Of a stretch of 64,000 nt of DNA, positions 44,710 to 52,951 are shown one piece after another; the stretch's first letter is position 1, and every line of letters starts with the position of its first letter. The DNA is taken from positions 1,452,001 through 1,516,000 of the forward strand of contig NZ_CP150951.2 in assembly GCF_038069655.2 (NCBI RefSeq), written 5' to 3'. Source of the stretch: Yoonia sp. BS5-3. GTDB lineage: Bacteria; Pseudomonadota; Alphaproteobacteria; Rhodobacterales; Rhodobacteraceae. A program made the position numbers and the translations under genes. Under the pieces are notes generated by a model. It was not told the DNA's origin. It ran no database searches and saw nothing but the letters and a program-made list of their open reading frames with translations.

Positions 44710-45373
44710 TGCTTGAGAAAGCCGGCCGCTTTGACGTAATTGAAGTCCGAGCTTCTTGATGTCCTTATTTTGTGTCAGTTACATGACGAACTCTAAGTTT
44801 CATAGACTACCAAAATTCCTCTCGCTGATCAGTTTGGAGGCCTTAGACTGCTAATTCTTGCATGGAACGTCCGTGCCTCTCTAGGGCAGCACTCTTTGTT
44901 CTGTGGTGGATATCACGGTACAGGCCGGAGCGTTCAAAGCTCCCGACCTGATCTCGATAGAGTCCGCCAGTTTAGGCCAGCTCTGCTCAAATTTTCGTCT
45001 TCCTTTGATAGGCTCGCATATTCCACGCGTCCCACCCGCACGAGGCCTGAATGCGGTCCGCTGTATGAAATCTCATAGCGTATCTATTTTCGAGCACGAA
45101 TCTGTGGCCATCGCCAAGGGCATTAAACCAGACATTCGATATGCGCAGCAACGGAGCTGGTGATTGGCTTGCGGTCACCCTTGTTGCCTTAGCTGATGTC
45201 TGGAAACTGGCAGCGAGGAAACAATTGGTGGGCCGGTAGCCAATACTAATCCAAACGACAATCTAGTCGGCGTTTAAGTCAGTTATTTCCAAAGTCGATA
45301 ATTATGTCTCGTTTGGACACAGCATAGGCCTTAAGGGAGAGCCTGACCATGTTTGGCAAGGCTCTCACACCTC
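44710..45373. other. Gene-poor gap at the edge of the non-flagellar block
   Basis: This 664-bp stretch has no gene I can support. Moderately open frames exist on both strands; the longest runs minus-strand from about 45270 to 44949 (about 100 codons without an early start codon, containing LLRISNVWFNALGDGHRFV). None matches a family I know. Overlapping open frames without start signals fit a decayed gene or mobile-element remnant, but no inverted repeats or transposase motifs were found. Confidence 0.4.
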
Positions 45374-46414
45374 TTACTGTCTCGTGTATTCGGCGATCAT
45401 CGTGCGCGCACTACCAAGAAGGGCCTCTGCATCGATACCAACAACGCCTGCTTCGTCGACCCAACGCTGGACGGTGGCATCAAATGGTACCGTAAGCGCG
45501 GCGGTCGCTTCGGGGGTCATCTGCGTTACGTCGTTCCCAGCGTCCAAAGCGCGTTGGATGCCAATGGGTTCGATATTGTTCCAAGCCTCGCCCATGTCGG
45601 CTGCAATCGCGGCGCCTGAATGATCGTCGATTATCTTCCGGAGGTCGTCGGGCAGCGAGTTGTATGCATCAAGGTTCATTGCGAACAGAAAAGTCGACGT
45701 ACCAAAGCGTGCCCCGTCTGCCATTTCAACTGATGTGGACGTCAAATCGGCAAGCCCGAGAGGGATAGCAACTTCGAAGGGGACAAGACCGGCGTCGACG
45801 GCTCCTCTTGATAATGCTTGTGGCAATGCCGGCACTGGCATGCCAACTGGCTCTGCGCCCATTTCCTCTAGCATCCACGCACCCGTCCGCGAGGGGCTAC
45901 GTATTTTGAGACCGTCAAAATCAGCAAGGCTATTTACAGTGCCATCACCAAAATGAAGGGCATTCCCTGCGTGAACATGCACCAGTAGCGGGTGAATACC
46001 AACGTAATCGGGCAACAGGATTTCCATCAAGTCTTGGATCGCCAAGTTGGTGGCGCGAGCATCGCTGAGATGGATGCCCGGTAACTCAAAGACTTCGGTA
46101 CGAGGGAAGGTGCCGGGTGTGTACCCTGGCAGTGTCCAAACTATGTCGGCAACACCATCGCGCACCTGGCTGTAAAGTTCTGGCGGCGTTCCCCCCAACG
46201 ACATGGCAGGAAAGATCTCAAAAGCGATACGACCGTTTGAGGCCTCTTCAATAGACTGCGCCCATGGCTCAATCAAAACTGTCTGAGCTGGGGCTTGTGG
46301 GCTCAGAAAGTGGTGGATCGAAAACGTGAACTCTTGTGCATAGGCTGCAGTAGAAAGAGCAAAAGTCGCCATGCCGACGTTTGCATATACAGCCAAGCGT
46401 TTCAAAATATTCAT
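45374..46414 (-). CDS. Orphan TRAP transporter substrate-binding protein (DctP family)
   Basis: Periplasmic receptor of 346 residues with a signal peptide (MNILKRLAVYANVG... ending AAYAQE, so about 25 residues). DctP features include FSIHHFLSPQAPAQTVLIEPWA, FEIFPAMSLGG, DVAD-type segment GVADIVWTLPGYTPG and LKIRSPSRTGAWMLEEMGAEPVG, read in parts. ATG 46414 follows GGAG. No TRAP permease gene is near, so it must use permeases encoded elsewhere or act as a sensor partner. It sits inside the flagellar locus with codon choice less GC-biased than the first operon. Confidence 0.9.
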   Translation of the reverse strand: MNILKRLAVYANVGMATFALSTAAYAQEFTFSIHHFLSPQAPAQTVLIEPWAQSIEEASNGRIAFEIFPAMSLGGTPPELYSQVRDGVADIVWTLPGYTPGTFPRTEVFELPGIHLSDARATNLAIQDLMEILLPDYVGIHPLLVHVHAGNALHFGDGTVNSLADFDGLKIRSPSRTGAWMLEEMGAEPVGMPVPALPQALSRGAVDAGLVPFEVAIPLGLADLTSTSVEMADGARFGTSTFLFAMNLDAYNSLPDDLRKIIDDHSGAAIAADMGEAWNNIEPIGIQRALDAGNDVTQMTPEATAALTVPFDATVQRWVDEAGVVGIDAEALLGSARTMIAEYTRQ

Positions 46415-46708
46415 CTTTTTCTCCATGATATTTGCCGTCATGATCGCGCTGCAATCGTGTTTGAGAGTTTGCGCGGCATCGCCGCGGATACTGTATGGTC
46501 TTTTCATTCTATGATGCTCTCATGGGAAAGGCGGTCGTGTCAGATAGCCGAAACCAGAGGCCAACGCCACACTCGCATGTGGGATACTCGTTTCGCATCG
46601 TTGAGTAGGCGCCCTCGCCGTTAAGATGTTGGCCTTGTGACATTCCGTTTTCCTCGATCAACCCCATCAAAGCCCAGTTAATCCAACCAAAGCTATGGCG
46701 TGTTCCTC

Positions 46709-47263
46709 TTAGGGACATGCATCCCCGTCACAATCAAATATGCTGGCATCCACCCGAATCTCTCCGAGCTGATCGACATTAACGATGTATGCGCCATTTT
46801 CCATGCGGACTAATTTCCCCTCAATCGTTGTCGCTCCGTTTGTCAGGGTTACGTCGCGGCTGAGTGGTGGTTGAGGTACAACACAGCCGTCACCGTCGCA
46901 TGTTGCTAAGGTCGCATCGATGCGCACCTCACCGATATCTGTTGCCAAAACATATTCGTTGTCGACAAAATCGATGAGATTGCCCGACACGCTGAACGCG
47001 CCGTCAAGCGCGGTGAGCCTGACCGGAGCGCTCGGCACTTCAAGCACTGTCTCCTCCGGACAGGCGCTGCCGATGCATGATACATCCTGCGCAGGTATTG
47101 CAATCAGTCCAACCGACGCTTGTATACGAAAAACGTCGTTTTCGAATGCAATGAGCTCGCCTGAGACGCCACTCCCATCATCATATTTTAGGGTTACTTG
47201 ATTGATCCCTTGCGCTGCTCCCGTCGTCGCCAGCATAATAGACGCGAAAACTAATGTTCGCAT
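46709..47263 (-). CDS. Secreted protein with three tandem repeats, each ending in a Cys-x4-Cys pair
   Basis: A 184-residue protein with a signal peptide (cleavage near TGAAQG). The mature part is three related modules of about 47 residues: 23-69, 81-128 and 138-184. Each has the plan VTL...G..V.G.L..F.N..Y.....G...I.A....C.G..C. The cysteine pairs are C63/C68, C122/C127 and C178/C183, which may form small disulfide loops in the periplasm. Similar single modules occur, as I recall, at the N-terminus of PstS/OmpA-type fusion proteins in Rhodobacterales; this is a stand-alone triple. The function is unknown. Confidence 0.75.
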   Translation of the reverse strand: MRTLVFASIMLATTGAAQGINQVTLKYDDGSGVSGELIAFENDVFRIQASVGLIAIPAQDVSCIGSACPEETVLEVPSAPVRLTALDGAFSVSGNLIDFVDNEYVLATDIGEVRIDATLATCDGDGCVVPQPPLSRDVTLTNGATTIEGKLVRMENGAYIVNVDQLGEIRVDASIFDCDGDACP

Positions 47264-47367
47264 TGTTGAACCCCTGAGTAGTCCTGCGGCTGGTCGTTTT
47301 CAGCCCTGTTTCGCAGATTGCTAGCCCTCACTTGGGCGCACGATATTATTGGTGAGACGGCAAGCCA

Positions 47368-48426
47368 CTAACCAGCGGCTTGCCTGAACTCGACCATGTG
47401 GCGTCTAACGGTTTGAAACCAAAGACCAGATTCCTTGATATTTTTTAAGCCGCTGTTGATTGATGCGAGAATGTCTGCGCCGTGCGGATTATCCTTCGCA
47501 ATTGTTGCGTGAAAGAAGTCGATATATGACAAGTCATCATGCAGTTGAACGTTATCTTCTACGCCCAACGCGGCAATATGTGCGTTCGCAACTTCAACGG
47601 CGACCAGCGCCACATCGACATTACCTGACGCGAGTAATTCAATACAGCCCTTTGCATCAGTTGCGCGTATGATTTCAACTTGCGGCTCGACGAGATTGAC
47701 GGCTTCAAGTGGCACCAATGTGTAACCTTCTGCACGGCAAATTGTTTTGCCTAACAGCTCTTGGTGATCCTGATAGCCCGGGTTACTGGCCGCTGAATAG
47801 TAGCCGAAAATCTCTTCATACATTGGGTCGCTGAAGTCAAATTTGCTGCACAGGAAATCTGACTCTGCGCCAAGTTGTCCAGCATTTTCGCAATCGGGCC
47901 GGAGTTGCCCAAAGCTGACGTCGTATGCTTGCTTTGTTAGCAGCGGATCGAGATGCGCCCCGACATCATTGATGAAATCAATTTCGTATTCGACTTGATC
48001 GTCGGAATTAACCAATGCCAACTCGATAATCTCGGTTAACAACCCACCCTGTGGGTTATCCTCGTCGAGAAACGGCCGCCATCCGCCTGCCGCGACAACT
48101 TCGATAGGCGTGTCCTGTTGGTCGCCAGGAGTTTCAGAAGCAGCGCCATCGGCCGCTCGATCAACCGCACCTGCATCGCCCAGACATGGAATATACAAGC
48201 GCTGCCCGATGCGGATGATGCCGGGGTTTGGACCAATCACGTCACGATTGGCATCGTATATAACATTGAAACTGTTCAAATTGCCGTAAGCACGCTGCGC
48301 GATTCCCGAAAGAAAATCGCCACCGCGGACGGTGTATTCTGTATCGCAGCTGATGCTTTGTGCGCTCGCGGATGTTGTGAGCGCACCCACGGCTGCTCCG
48401 GCTACCAAAACTGTTAAACTTCGCAT
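47368..48426 (-). CDS. LysM domain fused to a family-3 solute-binding domain
   Basis: A 352-residue periplasmic protein. A signal peptide (about 1-22) is followed by a LysM peptidoglycan-binding domain (about 30-80: YTVRGGDFLSGIAQRAYGN ... IRIGQRLYIP), a linker, then an SBP_bac_3-type domain (about 113-352; GGWRPFLDEDNPQGGLLTEIIELAL, SFGQLRPDC, ANAHIAALG). The LysM would anchor the binding domain to the cell wall, unlike freely diffusing transport receptors, so sensing or local capture is likely. Several cysteines occur in the binding domain. ATG 48426 has GAGG upstream; 48441 is possible. No transporter genes are near. Confidence 0.85.
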   Translation of the reverse strand: MRSLTVLVAGAAVGALTTSASAQSISCDTEYTVRGGDFLSGIAQRAYGNLNSFNVIYDANRDVIGPNPGIIRIGQRLYIPCLGDAGAVDRAADGAASETPGDQQDTPIEVVAAGGWRPFLDEDNPQGGLLTEIIELALVNSDDQVEYEIDFINDVGAHLDPLLTKQAYDVSFGQLRPDCENAGQLGAESDFLCSKFDFSDPMYEEIFGYYSAASNPGYQDHQELLGKTICRAEGYTLVPLEAVNLVEPQVEIIRATDAKGCIELLASGNVDVALVAVEVANAHIAALGVEDNVQLHDDLSYIDFFHATIAKDNPHGADILASINSGLKNIKESGLWFQTVRRHMVEFRQAAG

Positions 48427-48783
48427 TTGGTCAAACCTCATGGCGTTCAGTTAATCCCTTTTTCCCGGAAGGACATCAATCACAATACCAAACTGACATT
48501 GCACGATTATCCACCCATTCTCTGATAGAGCGAACCAATCACGGAACAGCCCCTTCCAACAGCCCCCACTGCCCCAGAAACAACTCTGGACTTCGCCTTT
48601 CAGAAGTTTCGACGCAAATCTTCTAGGCAATAATAAACAACCCAACTACGGGTTTATCGATACCCTCTGAATTGATCCCCAACGTATCTTTCGACCATTG
48701 TTGAAACAGTGGCGTTTCACGCATTGTGTTGTACTATCCGATCATTTTGAATAGAGTTTCAGAACGATAGCAAAGGTTAAAAA
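48427..48783. other. Divergent promoter gap between the LysM-SBP and AraC genes
   Basis: This 357-bp gap is AT-richer than its surroundings and holds no supported gene; a 64-codon minus frame (48451-48645) has no start signal or family resemblance. Promoters of the divergent genes must lie here, and the AraC protein may bind them. No clear operator repeat was identified. Confidence 0.4.
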
Positions 48784-49668
48784 ATGCAGCGCGGCATCCC
48801 CAATTACGAGTTATATGGTGAGTTGCTCGCAGGGCAGGCACCTGATCCGATCCATTTGGAACCGATCCGTGAACGTAGCAGTAAGCATGATTGGACCATC
48901 AACGTTCACGCCCATAGGCGGCTTGCCCAGATTTTCTTATTCCGCACAAGCGGCGTATATTTCAATGTTGGCGAAGTCAGACATTTAACGTCTGAGCCCG
49001 CCCTGCTTGTCGTTTATCCGGGTATTCCCCACGGTTTCCGTTTTACCGAAGACGTTGTTGGGGATGTATTAAGTATTCAAACGGATCGGATGCCCAGTGT
49101 GTTGTTGGATCGCTTGGCAAGGTTTGCGAATCCAACGGGGGCATTCTTCTCCGGGCCGGAAACACAGTGCTTTGAGGACATCGTTATCCTATTCGATCAA
49201 CTTCGTAAAATATATCACCGATGGGAAAATCAACGTGCCGCGATCATCGCGACCCTTGTTGATCTTATAACGCTGTATCTTGCGGGCCAACAGTGCGACA
49301 GTGTATCTCCAACGCGGGCAAAACCCGGGGATATCATCGTTAGGCAAGACAGCAGAGCGCAGACTTTTTGTGAGTTGCTAGAAGAGAATTTTCGCGACCA
49401 TTGGACAGTGTCGGATTATGCATGCCGTATGGGATTGTCCGCCTCTCATCTCACCCGAATTTGTCGTGAATTGCTGCACGCTCCCCCGAATGCTCTTGTC
49501 CGACAAAGGCGCATTCTCGAAGCAAAACGTTTGCTGGAATATACCTCTTTACCACTTTCAGAAATTGCGCATCGCAGTGGGTTTCGTGACACAGCCTTCT
49601 TCAGCCGTACTTTTAAGTCTTTCGTTGGTGTGGCGCCAAATGCATATCGCTCAAGTTTGGATCGGTAA
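48784..49668 (+). CDS. AraC family transcriptional regulator (PobR-like layout)
   Basis: A 294-residue regulator. It has an N-terminal cupin-like sensor (about 20-110; VHAHRRLAQIFLFRTSGVYF, LLVVYPGIPHGFRF), a helical linker, and two C-terminal helix-turn-helix motifs (about 200-290: WTVSDYACRMGLSASHLTRICRELL, then LPLSEIAHRSGFRDTAFFSRTFKSF and GVAPNAYR). The layout is like activators of aromatic-acid genes such as PobR. It is divergent from the LysM-SBP gene and probably controls that gene or the block; the ligand is unknown. It is convergent with fliP. Confidence 0.9.
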   Translation: MQRGIPNYELYGELLAGQAPDPIHLEPIRERSSKHDWTINVHAHRRLAQIFLFRTSGVYFNVGEVRHLTSEPALLVVYPGIPHGFRFTEDVVGDVLSIQTDRMPSVLLDRLARFANPTGAFFSGPETQCFEDIVILFDQLRKIYHRWENQRAAIIATLVDLITLYLAGQQCDSVSPTRAKPGDIIVRQDSRAQTFCELLEENFRDHWTVSDYACRMGLSASHLTRICRELLHAPPNALVRQRRILEAKRLLEYTSLPLSEIAHRSGFRDTAFFSRTFKSFVGVAPNAYRSSLDR

Positions 49669-49669
49669 G

Positions 49670-49684
49670 CCTGCGAACGGCAGG
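49670..49684. terminator. Small hairpin between convergent araC-type gene and fliP
   Basis: CCTGC-GAACG-GCAGG lies in the 18-bp gap between the two stop codons. It may serve as a short two-way terminator. There is no T-run, so evidence is weak. Confidence 0.35.
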
Positions 49685-49686
49685 TG

Positions 49687-50415
49687 CTAGCTATAGCTTT
49701 GCACGAGGCTCGATGCGATCAATCCCCATCCATCAGCAACCACGAAAAACGCCAGTTTGAACGGTAGTGATACGATCGCGGGCGGAACCATCATCATCCC
49801 CATCGACATCAGTACAGCGGCCACAACGAGGTCAATGATCAGGAAGGGAATAAAAATCAGAAAACCTACCTGAAATGCGCGTTCCATTTCGCTTAGCAAA
49901 AACGAAGGGATCAGCACTGAAAGTGGCGCGTCATCGAGTGTGACTTGGTTGTCCACATCCGGGCGGAGCTCTGCCAAGGCGATGAAGGTGTCAGCGGCGA
50001 TACGTGATGACATAAAGGTTCGCAGCGGGTCCATGGTGCGAAAGAATGCCTCTTCTAATGGCATCCCATCGTTCAAAAGTGGGTCAATCCCGTTTTGCCA
50101 AGCCTCCAAAAAGACCGGCTCCATGACGAAATAGGTTAGGAACATCGCCAGGCTAATCAATAGCATATTGGGTGGTGATTGCTGTAGGCCAATGGCCTGA
50201 CGCAAGATTGCGAATACTGTGACGATAAAGGGAAAGCACGTCACCATGATCGCGATCCCCGGCACGATGCTGAGCACGGTGATCAACACTAACAGCTGGA
50301 CCGAGCGCGTCGCCAGTGAGCCTTCATCGCCGAAGGTTATGGCGACCTCTTGCGCGAAGACAGGGTTTGCCACGCAGACCGCAATAAGCCCTACAGCCAA
50401 GCCAATGGCGCGCAT
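49687..50415 (-). CDS. fliP: Flagellar type III export protein FliP
   Basis: Core membrane subunit of the flagellar export gate, 242 residues. An unusual but family-typical cleavable signal peptide (ending NPVFAQE) precedes four helices. SVQLLVLITVLSIVPGIAIMVTCFPFIVTVF (in parts), QSPPNMLLISLAMFLTYFVM and GFLIFIPFLIIDLVVAAVLMSMGMMMVPP, read in parts, are diagnostic. ATG 50415 has AAGGTGAG upstream; a GTG at 50430 is less likely. It overlaps fliN by the adjacent stop. fliQ is not in this unit. Confidence 0.96.
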   Translation of the reverse strand: MRAIGLAVGLIAVCVANPVFAQEVAITFGDEGSLATRSVQLLVLITVLSIVPGIAIMVTCFPFIVTVFAILRQAIGLQQSPPNMLLISLAMFLTYFVMEPVFLEAWQNGIDPLLNDGMPLEEAFFRTMDPLRTFMSSRIAADTFIALAELRPDVDNQVTLDDAPLSVLIPSFLLSEMERAFQVGFLIFIPFLIIDLVVAAVLMSMGMMMVPPAIVSLPFKLAFFVVADGWGLIASSLVQSYS

Positions 50416-50416
50416 G

Positions 50417-50710
50417 CTAGTCAAGCTCACCTTGCTCGGATGCGACCTCAGTCAACCGAACAGCGAGCTGGCCTGGCTCGCCCCCTTCCATCTCTTGCAG
50501 CTCGCCTCTCGCGATGAGCCTTTCCCCGACATAGAGCTCGACCGGATCATCGATCCGTTTGTCCAACGGCAGGACGGCATTTTCCCCAAGGCTTAGCAAG
50601 TCACGGACCAGCGGGCGTGCCTTGCCGACGCAGACGCAGATTTCGATCGGAATCTTGTGCAGCGGATGATCTTCGCTGGCGCGGGGGATCTCATTTTCGG
50701 TGTCATCCAT
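50417..50710 (-). CDS. fliN: Flagellar motor switch protein FliN
   Basis: C-ring component of 97 residues with a SpoA/FliN domain: IPIEICVCVGKARPLVRDLLSL, then LPLDKRIDDPVELYVGERLIARGEL (in parts). It helps set rotation direction with FliM and FliG, which are not here. ATG 50710 has AGGA about 9 nt upstream; frames upstream lie within the fliH-like gene. It overlaps the fliH-like gene by 8 bp. Confidence 0.93.
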   Translation of the reverse strand: MDDTENEIPRASEDHPLHKIPIEICVCVGKARPLVRDLLSLGENAVLPLDKRIDDPVELYVGERLIARGELQEMEGGEPGQLAVRLTEVASEQGELD

Positions 50711-51263
50711 TGGTTTTTGTCCTGTTTTCTTCCTGATAAAAGGCCCCCAGCGTTTCGGTGATCGCCGACAATAGGCCATCAATATCCAGCAGCGTTTCCG
50801 TGCGCTGATGTCCGATCCAGGCGGCATGTTCGCTTAAGCTGGGGTCGTCATGTAGGATGACTTGGGTCGCTGTCTGCTCCACCGCCGTTTCCACTGCCGC
50901 ACGCTGGCCGGGATGAACATGCAGATTGATTGCCGCTGACGCGTCTTGCTCTGCGGTCTGCATCAGCAAATCTGCTAGTTGACCTGCAAACCCTTCGGCA
51001 ACGCAATGTGGTAGAACTTTTTCGACCACTGCTCTGAGAAGCGGGGTGAGCGAGCCGATGATTTCGTTGCGGGCCTCCACATATCCGAAATCAAGGTTTC
51101 CGATGTTTTGTACCAATTCAGCATTGAGCGCCCCGATTTCAGCCTGTGTTTGCGCAATCCCGGCTTGCAGACCTTCTTCATAGCCCTCTTCAAATGTCCT
51201 GAGTGGGGCGATTTCTTCTGTTTCCACATCATCAAAGGACTCAAGTGTAAGCGCATGACCCAT
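50703..51263 (-). CDS. fliH: FliH-like flagellar export regulator
   Basis: A 186-residue protein with an acidic N-terminus and a helical core (EEGYEEGLQAGIAQTQAEIGALNAELVQNI in parts), typical of FliH, which binds and restrains the export ATPase FliI. The C-terminal part (DLLMQTAEQDASAAINLHVHPGQ in parts) fits the E-set domain. Sequence identity in this family is low, so the name relies on length, charge pattern and position between fliF and fliN. It overlaps fliF by TGATG. Confidence 0.75.
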   Translation of the reverse strand: MGHALTLESFDDVETEEIAPLRTFEEGYEEGLQAGIAQTQAEIGALNAELVQNIGNLDFGYVEARNEIIGSLTPLLRAVVEKVLPHCVAEGFAGQLADLLMQTAEQDASAAINLHVHPGQRAAVETAVEQTATQVILHDDPSLSEHAAWIGHQRTETLLDIDGLLSAITETLGAFYQEENRTKTNG

Positions 51264-52849
51264 CACGCTTTCTCCTGTGCTGTTGGACCTTCAATCCAGT
51301 CCTGCAAAATCTGTATGGATTCCGTTTCGCGTTCGGCAATCACTTGTCGTAGACGGGTTACCGGGTCTTCTTCGAAGTCATCCACGACTCCCATCTCACC
51401 CATCGTATCAAATGATGCTGTGGCCATTTCAAAGGCTGGAGGTTCGGAGTCGTCGGTCAAGGCGGGTAATGCATCCGGTGCCGAAAGTTGCCCGGGCGGT
51501 GCCAAAATTGGCCGGACGACAAATAGCCCCAGTATCAAAGCCACAACCGCCAAGACGCCGATTTGTATAAGTTGCATTGTGTCGAGCGGTAAAGCAGGCG
51601 CATTTTCAGCCACTTCTGTTCCTAGGGGCGCCAAAGGTTCGAAAACCATCGATTGCAAGGTGATGACATCACCGCGTGCCGCATCAATACCTACCGCTGC
51701 CGAGACGAGCTCTTTTAACGCTTCAAGCTCTTCATCTGGTCGGGGTGTTGTTGTGGTTGTGCCATCGTCCGCGATACTAGTAACCCCGTTGACAAGCACA
51801 GCGACCGTCATCCTTTTTACCGCCCCTGGCGCCCGCAGCAATTGGCGTTCCGTTTCCGAAATTTCGTAATTGGTCAGAGTCCGGCTTTCGCTTGTTTCAT
51901 TGGCTGAGCCGCCGCTGGCGCCGCCTGCGTCACCATCAGGTAAGTTTGACGCAACGGTGACATCGCGGCCGCGGTTATCGCTGGATGTACCGGCGCTTTC
52001 AGTCACGTCGGTACTGATCGCGATCCGGCTGTCGGGGTCTACAACCCGTTCTGTGATCGACTCTGTTTCAGTGATCGTCTCAAGTGACAGCTCCACAACC
52101 GCATTGCCAACACCGACCCGCGCGGCGAGCAGTCGTTCGGCTCGTTGTCGCAGCGCATCGGCTCTTTCATCTCCGCTGGGGCTTAGCACATTGCCATCCG
52201 CATCTGACATCAGCCCGCCATCATCATCAATGATTGCAACCGATTCGGGTAAAAGGCCGGGAACGGCAGAGCCAACCAAATATTGCAGGGCTTTGACATG
52301 TGGCCCGGACAGTGTTCCACCGGCTGTTGTCACCGTCACCGCCGCTGTTGGCGCCTGATCGCGTTGAAATGGGCGAGATGCCGGGGTTGAAATATGAACG
52401 CGCGCTGCCCGTATATGTGGGCTGGCGAGTATGGTGCGGGCCAGTTCGCCTTCTTTCGCGCGCCAATAGGCGGCATCGAACATTTGCGATGTCGTACTGA
52501 ACCCGGATAGGGAATCAAGCAGCTCATAGCCCTGACTGCCCGTCGCGGGTAGCCCCTCTCCTGCAAGGCTCATCCGCAGGTTATCGCGTTCGGCCGTAGC
52601 CACATAAATCCCACCGCCACGCACTTCATAAAGAACGCCGCGCTGGTCTAAAGCTGCGATCACATCGCCGGCAACCCGCGCCTCAAGCCCGCCAAACAAA
52701 AGCGACATGTCCTTTGTTCCCGCACCCCGCGCGAGCGTAAGAACAGCCGCGAAGACTGCAATTGTTGCAACAATAACAAAGACACGACGCCGAGCATCAA
52801 GCGCGGTCCAGACGGTACTGAGGCTTTGCAAACTAGTTCTCCATAACAT
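51263..52849 (-). CDS. fliF: Flagellar MS-ring protein FliF
   Basis: Inner-membrane ring protein on which the flagellum is built, 528 residues. A first membrane helix (about 23-42) is followed by ring-building motifs: LFGGLEARVAGDVIAALDQRG, LSGFSTTSQMFDAAYWRAKEGELARTI and ARVHISTPASRPFQRDQ (in parts). The second helix is near residue 435-455, with a cytoplasmic FliG-binding tail ending TRLRQVIAERETES. ATG 52849 lacks a ribosome-binding signal; a TTG at 52831 has GGAG 7 nt upstream and may be the true start. Confidence 0.94.
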   Translation of the reverse strand: MLWRTSLQSLSTVWTALDARRRVFVIVATIAVFAAVLTLARGAGTKDMSLLFGGLEARVAGDVIAALDQRGVLYEVRGGGIYVATAERDNLRMSLAGEGLPATGSQGYELLDSLSGFSTTSQMFDAAYWRAKEGELARTILASPHIRAARVHISTPASRPFQRDQAPTAAVTVTTAGGTLSGPHVKALQYLVGSAVPGLLPESVAIIDDDGGLMSDADGNVLSPSGDERADALRQRAERLLAARVGVGNAVVELSLETITETESITERVVDPDSRIAISTDVTESAGTSSDNRGRDVTVASNLPDGDAGGASGGSANETSESRTLTNYEISETERQLLRAPGAVKRMTVAVLVNGVTSIADDGTTTTTPRPDEELEALKELVSAAVGIDAARGDVITLQSMVFEPLAPLGTEVAENAPALPLDTMQLIQIGVLAVVALILGLFVVRPILAPPGQLSAPDALPALTDDSEPPAFEMATASFDTMGEMGVVDDFEEDPVTRLRQVIAERETESIQILQDWIEGPTAQEKA

Positions 52850-52888
52850 TGGCGTTCTGCCGAATGTTCTCTGTTTGGCCCAGTAGCC

Positions 52889-52903
52889 TTAACAATCGGT
52901 TAG
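52889..52903. promoter_or_regulatory. CtrA-like binding site between fliF and fliL
   Basis: TTAACAATCGGTTAG matches the CtrA box TTAA-N7-TTAA with one mismatch. It lies in the 102-bp gap between the divergent fliF operon and fliL-mot-flhA operon, where it could control both. CtrA is the usual master regulator of flagellar genes in alphaproteobacteria, including Rhodobacterales. Confidence 0.65.
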
Positions 52904-52951
52904 GGCTTGTCAGTTTATGACCATTACATCGCAATTCTGAGAGGCAGCACC

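Noticed and set aside
44896..45163. 60- and 86-codon plus-strand frames in the gap
   Set aside because: They overlap each other in different frames, have no ribosome-binding site and match no family I know.
48451..48645. 64-codon minus-strand frame in the LysM-AraC gap
   Set aside because: It has no start signal and unusual Trp/Cys/Gly content, and it covers the expected promoter region.
44710..49686. Insertion sequence or prophage origin of the non-flagellar block
   Set aside because: No transposase or integrase motif, terminal inverted repeats, target duplication or tRNA target was recognised, so mobility remains unproven.
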